Origin: JABMMZ01 sp044377005
GTDB taxonomy: Bacteria; Bacteroidota; Bacteroidia; NS11-12g; UBA955
Direction: 5' to 3'
Assembly (NCBI GenBank): GCA_044377005.1
Contig: JBILJV010000002.1
Span: 1 to 64,000 of the forward strand
DNA: 64,000 nt
The position numbers were made by a program, and so were the translations under genes. Every line of letters starts with the position of its first letter. The first letter of the stretch is position 1. Below are positions 26,636 through 35,132 of the stretch, piece after piece. The notes below the pieces were generated by a model that ran no database searches, was not told the origin of the DNA, and worked only from the letters and a program-made list of their open reading frames with translations.

Positions 26636-27574
26636 ATGAAACTAATTGTCACCATTTTCTCTTTATTAATTACAATAGCCACACCCTTGTGGTCTCAAAT
26701 TGATACTACTAAGCTTAAATCGGTTTCTACAACTCCAGGTTTGGTTGGCGATACCTCGTCCTTGCTTCCTGATATCGATATCATAGAATTTGACCAACCA
26801 GATTTTGTAAATAGCACTTTCAAGGGTAATAGAATAATTAATTCACAAAGCATTGAAATGATGGGTAAACAAAACTTGGATTTTAGAATTAGTCACCGTT
26901 TTGGGGCTATCAATTCTGGGGCTTATGATTTGTTTGGTTTAGACCAAGCTTATCAAAGAATGAGTTTTACCTATGGAATTAGTGATTTGGTAAATATAGA
27001 AATTGGTCGTAGTTCGGTTAATAAAGTGTATGATGGTACCATAAAGTTTAAATTAATGCGTCAGGTTATCAAAGACAAAAAACGCCCTGTTAGTATGGTT
27101 TTTTTATCCAATATTGCTGTAAATACCATTAAAATTTCAGATCCTAATCAAACACCTTATCCTTTCACTAACAGATTGTTTTATACCCATCAGTTGTTAA
27201 TTGCACGAAAGTTTAACAAACATTTTTCTTTACAATTGATGCCAACTGTGCTTCACCGAAATTTTATTGAAAATTCACAATATAAAAACACAACTTTTAA
27301 TTTGGGAATAGGAGGACGAAATAAAATAAGCAAGAAAACTGCAATCACTTACGAATATTTTTATGTATTTCCTAATCAAATTAATGAGGTTAATAAGAAC
27401 TCATTATCTTTGGGTGTAGACATAGAAACAGGAGGGCATGTGTTTCAGTTGCATTTAACAAACAGTTTGGGTATGAACGAATTTTTATTTCTAAACGAAA
27501 CAAATGGCGATTGGCTGAAAGGTGGAATTCATTTTGGATTCAATATTTCAAGGGTGTTTTATATCGGTAGATAA
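26636..27574 (+). CDS. DUF5777 family beta-barrel outer-membrane protein
   Basis: 312 residues with a signal peptide ending LWSQ. After a linker, 'QNLDFRISHRFGAINSGAYDLFGLDQAYQRMSFTYGI' opens a series of amphipathic beta-strands and the protein ends in F-x-Y-like aromatic residues (NISRVFYIGR). This matches DUF5777, predicted outer-membrane barrels of Bacteroidota. It is the last gene of the cytochrome-like/OB/YceI cluster. Function unknown; a role linking the periplasmic partners to the outer membrane is inference. Confidence 0.8.
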   Translation: MKLIVTIFSLLITIATPLWSQIDTTKLKSVSTTPGLVGDTSSLLPDIDIIEFDQPDFVNSTFKGNRIINSQSIEMMGKQNLDFRISHRFGAINSGAYDLFGLDQAYQRMSFTYGISDLVNIEIGRSSVNKVYDGTIKFKLMRQVIKDKKRPVSMVFLSNIAVNTIKISDPNQTPYPFTNRLFYTHQLLIARKFNKHFSLQLMPTVLHRNFIENSQYKNTTFNLGIGGRNKISKKTAITYEYFYVFPNQINEVNKNSLSLGVDIETGGHVFQLHLTNSLGMNEFLFLNETNGDWLKGGIHFGFNISRVFYIGR

Positions 27575-27648
27575 GCACATTGTTTTAAATAATATACAGC
27601 TTGGTTCTCTTGTTCAAAACTCAAACAACATAAGTATTATACATCACT

Positions 27649-27656
27649 TATCTTTG
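27649..27656 (+). promoter_or_regulatory. -7 element (TATCTTTG) of the OmpA-like gene
   Basis: TATCTTTG ends 4 nt before ATG 27661, predicting an almost leaderless transcript. Confidence 0.5.
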
Positions 27657-27660
27657 ATAA

Positions 27661-28653
27661 ATGAATAATTTTTCAAAAGTAGTATTATTAAGTTTTACTT
27701 TGGTAGCCTGTGTGCCTCAAAGAAAGTTTGATGAATTGCAATTCAAATTTGATGAATGTCAAGTTTCCAAAAAAGAATGCAACGATCAATTAACTTCTTC
27801 TCAATCGGCAAATGAAAAGTGCAATGAAAATAACAAATCTTTAAAAACCAGAGTTTTAAGTCTTCAAGCAGATTCATTAGAATGCTTTAATGCTCTGGAG
27901 CGAACTCAGAAACTTTACCAACAATCTGAATCTACGTCTCAAAAAATTATAGACAACAATCGTTATGAAAACGAGAAGTTAGCAAGGGAATTAAATGCCA
28001 AAAATGAAGCGTTAAAAAGTAAAGAAAGTGAATTGAATGACAAGGAAGCTGCATTAATGTTGGTACAAAATAAGAACAGAGATTTATCAAGCACTTTGTC
28101 ACAAACAGAACAAGATTTAAAAAAACGTGAATTGAGAGTCGCTGAATTGGAAGCAAAATTAAGAGCAAAAGATAGCGCAGTAAACGCTCTAAAAGCAAAT
28201 ATACAAAAAGCATTATTGGGGTTTCAAAACCAAGGTTTGTCAGTGGAAATTAAAAATGGCAAAGTGTATGTGAGTATGGAAGAAAAATTATTATTCAAGT
28301 CGGGAAGTATAGACGTTGATCCCAAAGGAGTTTCGGCATTATTGGAACTATCAAAAGCGCTCAACCAAAACGCTGATGTTTCAATTCTAGTAGAAGGTCA
28401 CACCGATAATGTGCCAATGAAATCGCCTACTATCAAAGATAATTTAGATTTAAGTGTATTGAGAGCAACTTCAATAGCACGAATAATTACAAGTCAAGGT
28501 AGTGTTGATCCAACAAGAGTGATGTCTGCCGGAAGAGGTGAGCACTATCCAATTGATACCGCCAATACCCCTGAAGCAAGGGCTAAAAACAGAAGAACTG
28601 AAATCATTCTTACACCTAAATTAGATGAATTGTTCTCTATCCTTGGGAATTAA
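27661..28653 (+). CDS. OmpA-family peptidoglycan-binding lipoprotein with coiled coil
   Basis: 330 residues. The lipobox is LVAC (Cys17). Residues ~25-180 are a long coiled coil rich in Lys/Glu ('LARELNAKNEALKSKESELNDK'), and residues ~200-320 are an OmpA-like domain with 'LLFKSGSIDVDPKG', 'VEGHTDNVPM', 'LSVLRATSIARII' and 'NRRTEIILTP', the peptidoglycan-binding signature. The protein likely tethers the outer membrane to the cell wall. It has its own -7 element just before the start. Confidence 0.88.
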   Translation: MNNFSKVVLLSFTLVACVPQRKFDELQFKFDECQVSKKECNDQLTSSQSANEKCNENNKSLKTRVLSLQADSLECFNALERTQKLYQQSESTSQKIIDNNRYENEKLARELNAKNEALKSKESELNDKEAALMLVQNKNRDLSSTLSQTEQDLKKRELRVAELEAKLRAKDSAVNALKANIQKALLGFQNQGLSVEIKNGKVYVSMEEKLLFKSGSIDVDPKGVSALLELSKALNQNADVSILVEGHTDNVPMKSPTIKDNLDLSVLRATSIARIITSQGSVDPTRVMSAGRGEHYPIDTANTPEARAKNRRTEIILTPKLDELFSILGN

Positions 28654-28659
28654 TCTAAA

Positions 28660-29127
28660 ATGGTTCATGTGAAATTAATAGTCATTGGTAAAACCAATGA
28701 GAACTATGTGAAGGAAGCAATAGAAAAGTATAAATTGCTTTTAAGTAAATATTGTAAGTTTGAGTTAATTGAAATTCAAGATGTTAAGAATGGGAACAAA
28801 CTTCCGTCAGAGAAACTAAAAGTGGCAGAATCGGAATTATTACAAACCTATATCAATCAAAAATCTATTACTGTTTTATTGGATGAAAAAGGTAAGAAAA
28901 TGAGCTCAGAAGAGTTCGCAACATTTTACCAAAAACAAACAATATTGTCTTCAAAAATCAATTTCATTATTGGCGGATCTTACGGATTTACAGAACAATT
29001 AAAGCATGAAAGTTTATGTATCTCATTGTCATCTATGACCTTCAATCACCAAATGGTTCGACCAATTTTAATGGAACAAGTTTTTAGAGCATACACTATA
29101 ATTCACCAAACGGGATACCACCACTAA
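28660..29127 (+). CDS. rlmH: 23S rRNA (pseudouridine1915-N3)-methyltransferase
   Basis: 155 residues, the usual length of this SPOUT-fold enzyme. It shows 'LLDEKGKKMSSEEFA', the SAM-binding knot 'NFIIGGSYGFTEQL' and the C-terminal 'MTFNHQMVRPILMEQVFRAYTI', ending GYHH. It methylates pseudouridine 1915 in helix 69 of 23S rRNA. It starts 6 nt after the OmpA-like gene, so it is probably co-transcribed, and converges with alaS (12 nt apart). Confidence 0.96.
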   Translation: MVHVKLIVIGKTNENYVKEAIEKYKLLLSKYCKFELIEIQDVKNGNKLPSEKLKVAESELLQTYINQKSITVLLDEKGKKMSSEEFATFYQKQTILSSKINFIIGGSYGFTEQLKHESLCISLSSMTFNHQMVRPILMEQVFRAYTIIHQTGYHH

Positions 29128-29139
29128 AGTTAGGAGTTA

Positions 29140-31767
29140 TTAAAAACTAAGGTTTTGAGCTGCTTCAATAGCGCTTGGAATACCGCTCAATAGTTTACCT
29201 CCCGCAGTTGCATAAAAAGCTTGACCACCGCCACCACCTTGAATGTGAGTAGCTAGGTCTTTGATTATTTTTTGGCAATTGATGTTTTGAGATTGAACTA
29301 AATTGTCAGAACAAAATACAGCAAGATTAGGTTTACCGTTTTGTGTAAAGGCAACAATTCCTAAAATGATTTCATATTCTTGACGAAGTTGGAAACAAAT
29401 ATTTTTGATTTGTTCAGCACTGATTTCACCTACATTGGCAGCAACAAATGGAATATTATTTTTAGTTACAATCAACTGTTTCAATTGACTTTTTATTTGT
29501 TGTCCTTTTTCAACTTCTAAATATTCTAGCTTTTGTGCCAAGTCCTTTTTTTCTTCTATTAATTTGTTTATGGCAGATTCAATATCCTTAGGTTGACCCA
29601 ATTGGGTTTTAATTTTATTAATTAAAACCTCATTTTGAAGGTTGAGCTCATCTACTTTTTCGGCGCTAATAGCTTCTATTCTTCGAACCCCTGCAGCTAC
29701 AGAGCTTTCAGATAATATTTTAAAAGAACGTATTTGTCCTGTGTTTTTGACGTGAGTTCCACCACAAAGTTCAACAGAATATTGATTGTCAAAAGTAATT
29801 ACTCGGACAGTGTCACCATATTTTTCGCCAAACAAAGCTGTTGCACCTAGTTGTTCTGTCGCAACTTTAATAGGAACCATTCTTTGCTCATTTAAGTCAA
29901 TATTTTCTAGGATTTTGGAATTTACAATAGATTCTATCTCGGTTAATTCCTCATCACTCACTTTGGTAAAATGGTTAAAATCAAATCTCAAGTATTCGTC
30001 ATTAACCAAACTTCCTTTTTGAGCTATATGTGAACCTAAAACTTGTTTTAAAGCAGCATGTAATAGGTGAGTAGAGGAGTGGTTATTGCTTGTAAGTTGT
30101 CGTTTTTTAAGGTCAACTTTCACACTAAAACTTTGGGTTTTATTCTCAGGTAACTTATCACACAAATGAACAATAAGGTCATTCTCTTTTTGAGTATCTA
30201 AAATCTTTATTAATTCATCATTGATAATTCCTGACATTAAGCCTTTATCACCAACCTGACCACCACTTTCGCCATAAAATGGAGTAACATTAAAAACCAA
30301 CTGAAATTGTTCTTTGTTTTTAACGGTCATAGTTCTATATTTAACAATTTTTACAGTTGCTTCTGTAAAGTCATAACCAATAAATTCTTCGTGATCATCG
30401 TCTAATAAATAATGCCAATCGCCAGTGGATTTTTCAGCATCTTTTTGACTTCTTTTTCTTTGTTCGTTTAATAAAATTTGAAAACCATCCAAATCAATAG
30501 AGATGCCACTTTCTGAACAAATTAATTGAGTTAAATCGATAGGGAAACCAAAAGTATCATACAATTCAAATGCGGTCTCAGCATTCAGTTGTTGAGGTTG
30601 TTTAGCCAAATAAGCAGATATTTTTTCGAGTCCTATTGACAGGGTTTTCAAAAATGTATTTTCTTCTTCTTGAATAACTCTTGAAATAAAGGATTCTTGA
30701 GCTTTTAATTCCGGAAAAACGGTTCCAAATTCATGGTTCAAAATAGGTAACAATTGGTATACAAAAGGTGTTTTTATTCCTAAATAACTGTATCCATATC
30801 TGATGGCACGTCTTAGTATCCTTCTTATTACATAACCTGCACCGTTGTTTGATGGAAGCTGACCATCAGCAATGGTAAATGCAACAGCTCTAACATGGTC
30901 AGCTATAACTCTGAATGCAATGTCTTTTTTGGTATCTAATCCTTCGTATTGAAAACCTGTTAGTTTTTCTATTTCTTTGATTATTGGGGCAAAAATATCC
31001 GTGTCATAGTTTGATTTTTTGTCTTGTAACACACGGGTCAATCGTTCAAATCCCATTCCAGTATCTACATGTTGCGAAGGGAGTTTTTCAAGAGAACCAT
31101 CGGCTTTGCGGTTAAACTCCATGAAAACATTATTCCATACTTCAATGACCTCAGGATGATCGTTGTTTACTAATAAGGATCCATTTATAGCCTTTCTATC
31201 TTCCTCAGAACGTAAGTCAACGTGTATTTCAGAACAGGGACCGCAGGGTCCTGTGTCGCCCATTTCCCAAAAATTGTCTTTTTTATTGCCTTTTAGTATT
31301 CTTGATGGGTCAATTAATGCAGACCAATATTGGTAAGATTCATTGTCAAATTCTAAACCTTCGCTTTCATCACCTTCAAAAACGCTAACATAAAGCCTGT
31401 TTTTATCAATTTTGTATACTTCAGTTAAAAGTTCCCAACTCCATTCTATGGCCTCTTTTTTAAAGTAATCGCCAAAACTCCAATTACCCAACATTTCAAA
31501 TAATGTGTGGTGGTAATGATCTACCCCAACTTCCTCTAAATCATTGTGTTTTCCACTTACACGCAAGCATTTTTGAGTGTCTGCAATTCTATTGTATGGC
31601 GCTCTTTTATTTCCTAGAAAATAATCTTTAAATTGATTCATTCCTGCGTTCGTAAACATTAAAGTTGGGTCGTTTTTTATAACCACAGGAGCAGAGGGAA
31701 CAATGTGGTGATTCTTTCTCTCAAAAAAATCTAAAAAAGTCTGTCTTATTTCTTTGGCGCTTAACAT
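29140..31767 (-). CDS. alaS: Alanyl-tRNA synthetase
   Basis: 875 residues from MLSAKEIRQTFLDFF, the family N-terminus; a longer reading to 31827 is rejected because the promoter element TACTTTTG (31817-31824) lies inside it. The aminoacylation domain ('VPSAPVVIKNDPTLMFTNAGMNQF', 'WEMGDTGPCGPCSEIHVD'), the editing domain with HSSTHLLHAAL and CGGTHVKNTG (zinc ligands), and the C-Ala domain with the glycine-rich 'HIQGGGGGQAFYATAGG' are all present. The enzyme charges tRNA-Ala and clears mischarged Ser/Gly. Confidence 0.98.
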   Translation of the reverse strand: MLSAKEIRQTFLDFFERKNHHIVPSAPVVIKNDPTLMFTNAGMNQFKDYFLGNKRAPYNRIADTQKCLRVSGKHNDLEEVGVDHYHHTLFEMLGNWSFGDYFKKEAIEWSWELLTEVYKIDKNRLYVSVFEGDESEGLEFDNESYQYWSALIDPSRILKGNKKDNFWEMGDTGPCGPCSEIHVDLRSEEDRKAINGSLLVNNDHPEVIEVWNNVFMEFNRKADGSLEKLPSQHVDTGMGFERLTRVLQDKKSNYDTDIFAPIIKEIEKLTGFQYEGLDTKKDIAFRVIADHVRAVAFTIADGQLPSNNGAGYVIRRILRRAIRYGYSYLGIKTPFVYQLLPILNHEFGTVFPELKAQESFISRVIQEEENTFLKTLSIGLEKISAYLAKQPQQLNAETAFELYDTFGFPIDLTQLICSESGISIDLDGFQILLNEQRKRSQKDAEKSTGDWHYLLDDDHEEFIGYDFTEATVKIVKYRTMTVKNKEQFQLVFNVTPFYGESGGQVGDKGLMSGIINDELIKILDTQKENDLIVHLCDKLPENKTQSFSVKVDLKKRQLTSNNHSSTHLLHAALKQVLGSHIAQKGSLVNDEYLRFDFNHFTKVSDEELTEIESIVNSKILENIDLNEQRMVPIKVATEQLGATALFGEKYGDTVRVITFDNQYSVELCGGTHVKNTGQIRSFKILSESSVAAGVRRIEAISAEKVDELNLQNEVLINKIKTQLGQPKDIESAINKLIEEKKDLAQKLEYLEVEKGQQIKSQLKQLIVTKNNIPFVAANVGEISAEQIKNICFQLRQEYEIILGIVAFTQNGKPNLAVFCSDNLVQSQNINCQKIIKDLATHIQGGGGGQAFYATAGGKLLSGIPSAIEAAQNLSF

Positions 31768-31816
31768 ACAATTATTAAAATATTCTATTATTTTTGAAAA
31801 TTCAATTTTAAGGTTG

Positions 31817-31824
31817 CAAAAGTA
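31817..31824 (-). promoter_or_regulatory. -7 element (TACTTTTG) of alaS
   Basis: TACTTTTG on the minus strand lies 49 nt upstream of the chosen alaS start and helps to fix that start. Confidence 0.5.
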
Positions 31825-31848
31825 CAAAATACATTACAGTAAATAAGC

Positions 31849-32823
31849 ATGGCAAAGACCAAATATTTCTTTAATCCCAAAACCCTCAGTTATGAGAAAT
31901 ATAAATTAAGCCGTTGGGTCTTGTTACTCCGTGGTATTGGTGTTTTTTCGTTTTCAATTATTTTGGGTTTTGTTTTCTTTTTATTGTTCTCTCGCTTTGT
32001 CGACTCTCCAAGTGAAAAGAAACTAAAATCGGCTAATTATGATTTATTAGCAGAATTGGAAAGTATCAATTTGCAGTTAAATATGTTAAACAATGAGCTC
32101 AGTAAGCTAAAAGAAAAGGATGTTAATGTTTACCGTTCAATCTATGAAACTGAACCACCTGCGGAAAAAGGATCTTATGCAGACAATGCAAAAATGCTCG
32201 AAAAATATTCAGCGTTAAGAAAATTACCAAATTCGGAATTGTTGGTTGAATTAACCCAGAAATTGGATAAAATTCAGATGTTATATGCACAACAAAACAA
32301 AAGTTTCGATCAATTATTGATGTTAGCAAAAACTAAAAAAGATTTTTTGGCAAGAATTCCTGCCATTCAACCTGTTGCTAATAAAAAATTAGAAAGAATA
32401 GGTTCTGGTTTTGGATACCGTCAGGATCCTTTTTATAGAACCCAACGTTTCCATGCTGGAATTGATTTTACTGCGGCAAGAGGCGTTGAGGTTTATGCAA
32501 CAGCAGATGGTGTAATCTCTTTGGTGCAATCAGATATTTGGGGATATGGCAAACACATTCGCATTAACCATGGCAATGGATATGAGACTTTGTATGCCCA
32601 TTTAAGCAAGTTCAGTGTGGCACGTGGGGCCAAAGTAAAACGCGGTCAGTTAATCGGTTTGGTGGGTAGCACAGGGAAGTCAACTGCCCCTCATTTGCAT
32701 TATGAAGTGCACAAAAACGGACAACCAATCAATCCAGCTTTTTTCTTTTACAACGATTTAACCAACGAGGAATACCAATTGATGTTGGAAAGAGCTTCTG
32801 CACCTAATCAATCATTCGACTAA
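31849..32823 (+). CDS. M23-family (LytM) metallopeptidase, membrane-anchored
   Basis: 324 residues: one TM helix (about residues 30-52), a coiled coil ('LLAELESINLQLNMLNNELSKLKEK'), and a C-terminal M23 domain. Zinc ligands are H202 and D206 (HAGID) and H284, with H282 as the second catalytic histidine (APHLHYE); 'YGKHIRINHGNGYETLYAHL' is intact. Such proteins cut peptide bridges in peptidoglycan during growth or division. The intact HxxxD and HLH favour an active enzyme rather than an EnvC-like regulator. It overlaps the MerR gene by one base. Confidence 0.93.
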   Translation: MAKTKYFFNPKTLSYEKYKLSRWVLLLRGIGVFSFSIILGFVFFLLFSRFVDSPSEKKLKSANYDLLAELESINLQLNMLNNELSKLKEKDVNVYRSIYETEPPAEKGSYADNAKMLEKYSALRKLPNSELLVELTQKLDKIQMLYAQQNKSFDQLLMLAKTKKDFLARIPAIQPVANKKLERIGSGFGYRQDPFYRTQRFHAGIDFTAARGVEVYATADGVISLVQSDIWGYGKHIRINHGNGYETLYAHLSKFSVARGAKVKRGQLIGLVGSTGKSTAPHLHYEVHKNGQPINPAFFFYNDLTNEEYQLMLERASAPNQSFD

Positions 32824-33167
32824 TGCCAAAACTTAAAGATGATACAAATACCCAGAAGTTATATTACAGAATGGGAGAGGTTTCAAAGCTTATTGGAGTG
32901 GCACCTTCTTTACTTAGATTTTGGGAAAAAGAGTTTGATTGCTTAAAAAACATAAATAAAAACAGAAAAGGAGATCGTTTATACACTTCTAAAAATATTG
33001 AAGATTTAAAGATGATTTTTCATCTTGTTAAAGAGAAAGGCTATACACTCAGTGGAGCTAATGAATACATGGGTGGATATGTAAATGAAAAGGATAAAAA
33101 AATGGAAATCGTAAAAAGTTTGGAGGTTTTGAAAAGGTTTTTTGAAGAATTGAAACAAAATTTATAA
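32823..33167 (+). CDS. MerR-family transcriptional regulator
   Basis: 114 residues. The winged-helix 'YYRMGEVSKLIGVAPSLLRFWEKEF' followed by 'NRKGDRLYTSKNIEDLKMIFHLVKEKGYTLSGA' is a MerR DNA-binding domain; the rest is a short helix with no cysteine, so no metal-binding domain. This short form is regularly found after an M23 peptidase gene in Bacteroidota. Start and peptidase stop overlap (TAATG), so translation is coupled. Targets unknown. Confidence 0.88.
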   Translation: MPKLKDDTNTQKLYYRMGEVSKLIGVAPSLLRFWEKEFDCLKNINKNRKGDRLYTSKNIEDLKMIFHLVKEKGYTLSGANEYMGGYVNEKDKKMEIVKSLEVLKRFFEELKQNL

Positions 33168-33172
33168 CTTTG
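33140..33172 (+). promoter_or_regulatory. Promoter of the coiled-coil protein gene
   Basis: TTTG (33140-33143) and TAACTTTG (33165-33172) are 21 nt apart. The promoter overlaps the end of the MerR gene. Confidence 0.5.
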
Positions 33173-33203
33173 TTGAATAATAAATAATATAAACAATCAT
33201 CGT

Positions 33204-34121
33204 ATGGAAATAAAACAAAATGAAAAAGACAAAAAAAGTAAAAGGTATTTACTGATTTTGATTGGTATCTTGGCTGCATTGAATGTAGGTATTGGATACA
33301 ATTTATGGAACAAGAATAAAAAACAGGAAGTTCAAATTACCGAATTAACTGCCGATAAAGTTCAGCTTGAAAAAGATTTACAAGAAGAAATTGCAAAATT
33401 TGAGCAATTAAGTTCTGAAAATCAAGACCTAAAAGGACAATTGCAAGAGCAAAATGCCGCTTTAAATGAAAAAATCAATCAAATTAAAGTTCTCCTTAAA
33501 AAAGGAAAATTATCTGAAACTGATTACAAAAAAGCAAAATCAGAAATTGCGGAATTAAGAAGTCAAATTGAAAATTATAAAGCTGAAATTGATGAATTAA
33601 AACGTCAAGTTCAACAGTTGACGGATGAAAATTCTGGTTTAAATCAAGAGTTAGGAACTGAAAGAGCATTAACTGCCGAACAAGCTAGAACTATAGAATC
33701 TAAAAACAGAACAATCAGTTTAGCAAAACGATTAAACGCAGGTTCCATTTCAGCTGTGGGAGTTAGAGAGCGAAAAGTGTTTGGTAAAAAAGAAGTTGAA
33801 ACGCTAAAAGCAAACCGTACCGAAGAGGTTAGAGTGAAATTTATTTTGAATAAGAATGAAATTTCGGATGCAGGTGAAAAAGAAATTTATGTTAAAATTA
33901 TTGGGCCAGATGGGGCTCCAATTGCTAATAAAGTTCAAACTACCAAAGTAGACGGTACTGAAACTTTGTTCACAGAAAAGAAAATTATTGACTATCAAAA
34001 CGAAAAGTTAGAAGCAACTGTTTATTGTAAAAAACAAGGTGATTATCCTAAAGGAACCTACACAATAGAAATATTTACTGAAGGTTACAAAATTGGAACC
34101 ACCCAAATGATTTTAAAATAG
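33204..34121 (+). CDS. Membrane-anchored coiled-coil protein of unknown function
   Basis: 305 residues: one TM helix (about residues 14-33), a long coiled coil (about 40-175, 'ADKVQLEKDLQEEIAKFEQL', 'KSEIAELRSQIENYKAEID') and a C-terminal beta-rich domain containing 'EVRVKFILNKNEISDAGEKEIYVKIIGPDG' and 'KGTYTIEIFTEGYKIGTTQMILK'. I recognise it as a conserved Bacteroidota protein without assigned function. The topology (short cytoplasmic N-terminus, long periplasmic rod, terminal domain) suits a scaffold or spacer in the envelope. Confidence 0.75.
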   Translation: MEIKQNEKDKKSKRYLLILIGILAALNVGIGYNLWNKNKKQEVQITELTADKVQLEKDLQEEIAKFEQLSSENQDLKGQLQEQNAALNEKINQIKVLLKKGKLSETDYKKAKSEIAELRSQIENYKAEIDELKRQVQQLTDENSGLNQELGTERALTAEQARTIESKNRTISLAKRLNAGSISAVGVRERKVFGKKEVETLKANRTEEVRVKFILNKNEISDAGEKEIYVKIIGPDGAPIANKVQTTKVDGTETLFTEKKIIDYQNEKLEATVYCKKQGDYPKGTYTIEIFTEGYKIGTTQMILK

Positions 34122-34157
34122 TAACTTTTTAGTTCCTAACTGTATGATATCAAACGA

Positions 34158-35129
34158 ATGAATAAAATTGCAGTAATGACATCAGGTGGCGATTCACCTG
34201 GAATGAATGCCTGTATAAGAGCAGTGGTGAGAACCGCTGCTTTTTACAATAAAGAGGTTTTAGGTATTAAAAGAGGCTACCAAGGGATGATTGACAATGA
34301 TATTATTCCACTTTCAGTGAAGGATGTAGCAAATATCATTCAGTATGGTGGTACTATCTTAAAAACCGCAAGAAGCAAAGAGTTTCATACTCAAGAAGGT
34401 CGACTTAAAGCTTTTCATAATTTGCAAAGTGCTGGAGTTGAAGGTTTAGTTTGTATAGGAGGGAATGGAACTTATACAGGTGCTGAAATATTTTACAATG
34501 AATTTGGTATTCCAAGTATAGGCGCCCCTGGAACTATAGACAATGATTTATATGGCACCGATTATACCATTGGTTTTGATACCGCAGCAAATACCGCTTT
34601 AGATGCGATTGACAGAATAAGAGATACTGCTGATTCTCACAATAGAGTTTTTTTTATAGAAGTAATGGGCAGAGACAGCGGTTTTTTGGCTTTGTACGCA
34701 GGTATTGCTGGTGGTGCTGAAGGGATTTTAGTTCCCGAAATATTTACTGACTACGAAGGCTTAAGGCAACATTTTAATAACCCAGAACGTAGAATAAAGG
34801 ATTTTAGTATTATTATAGTTGCCGAAGGTGACACCGAGGGTAACGCCTTCGAAGTTGCCGATAAGTTTAAATTAGAATTTAATCAAGCCGATGTTAGAGT
34901 TTCTGTGTTAGGACATATACAAAGAGGAGGGAAGCCAAGTGTAAACGATAGAATATTGGCAAGTAGACTTGGTAGTTCTGCAGTGGAATGTTTATTAAAT
35001 GGGGTTAAAAATAGCTGTGTTGGGGTTGTCAATAATGAAATAGTAATAACACCATACAATGAAGCAATAAACAATTCAAAATCAATAGATAAAAATTTAT
35101 GGCGATTGTCACAAATATTAAGTAGTTAA
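34158..35129 (+). CDS. pfkA: 6-phosphofructokinase
   Basis: 323 residues. It has the ATP-loop GGDSPGMNA, 'GAPGTIDNDLYGTDYTIGFDTA' with the catalytic Asp near residue 128, 'VMGRDSGFLALYAGIAGGA', and 'LGHIQRGGKPS'. It phosphorylates fructose-6-phosphate, committing carbon to glycolysis. An oddity is N103 in GGNGTYTG, where E. coli PfkA has Asp103 in GGDGSY near the Mg-ATP. It stands 3 nt before recN. Confidence 0.95.
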   Translation: MNKIAVMTSGGDSPGMNACIRAVVRTAAFYNKEVLGIKRGYQGMIDNDIIPLSVKDVANIIQYGGTILKTARSKEFHTQEGRLKAFHNLQSAGVEGLVCIGGNGTYTGAEIFYNEFGIPSIGAPGTIDNDLYGTDYTIGFDTAANTALDAIDRIRDTADSHNRVFFIEVMGRDSGFLALYAGIAGGAEGILVPEIFTDYEGLRQHFNNPERRIKDFSIIIVAEGDTEGNAFEVADKFKLEFNQADVRVSVLGHIQRGGKPSVNDRILASRLGSSAVECLLNGVKNSCVGVVNNEIVITPYNEAINNSKSIDKNLWRLSQILSS

Positions 35130-35132
35130 ATA

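Noticed and set aside
31768..31827. N-terminal extension of alaS
   Set aside because: The added residues do not match the family, and the promoter element lies inside the extension.
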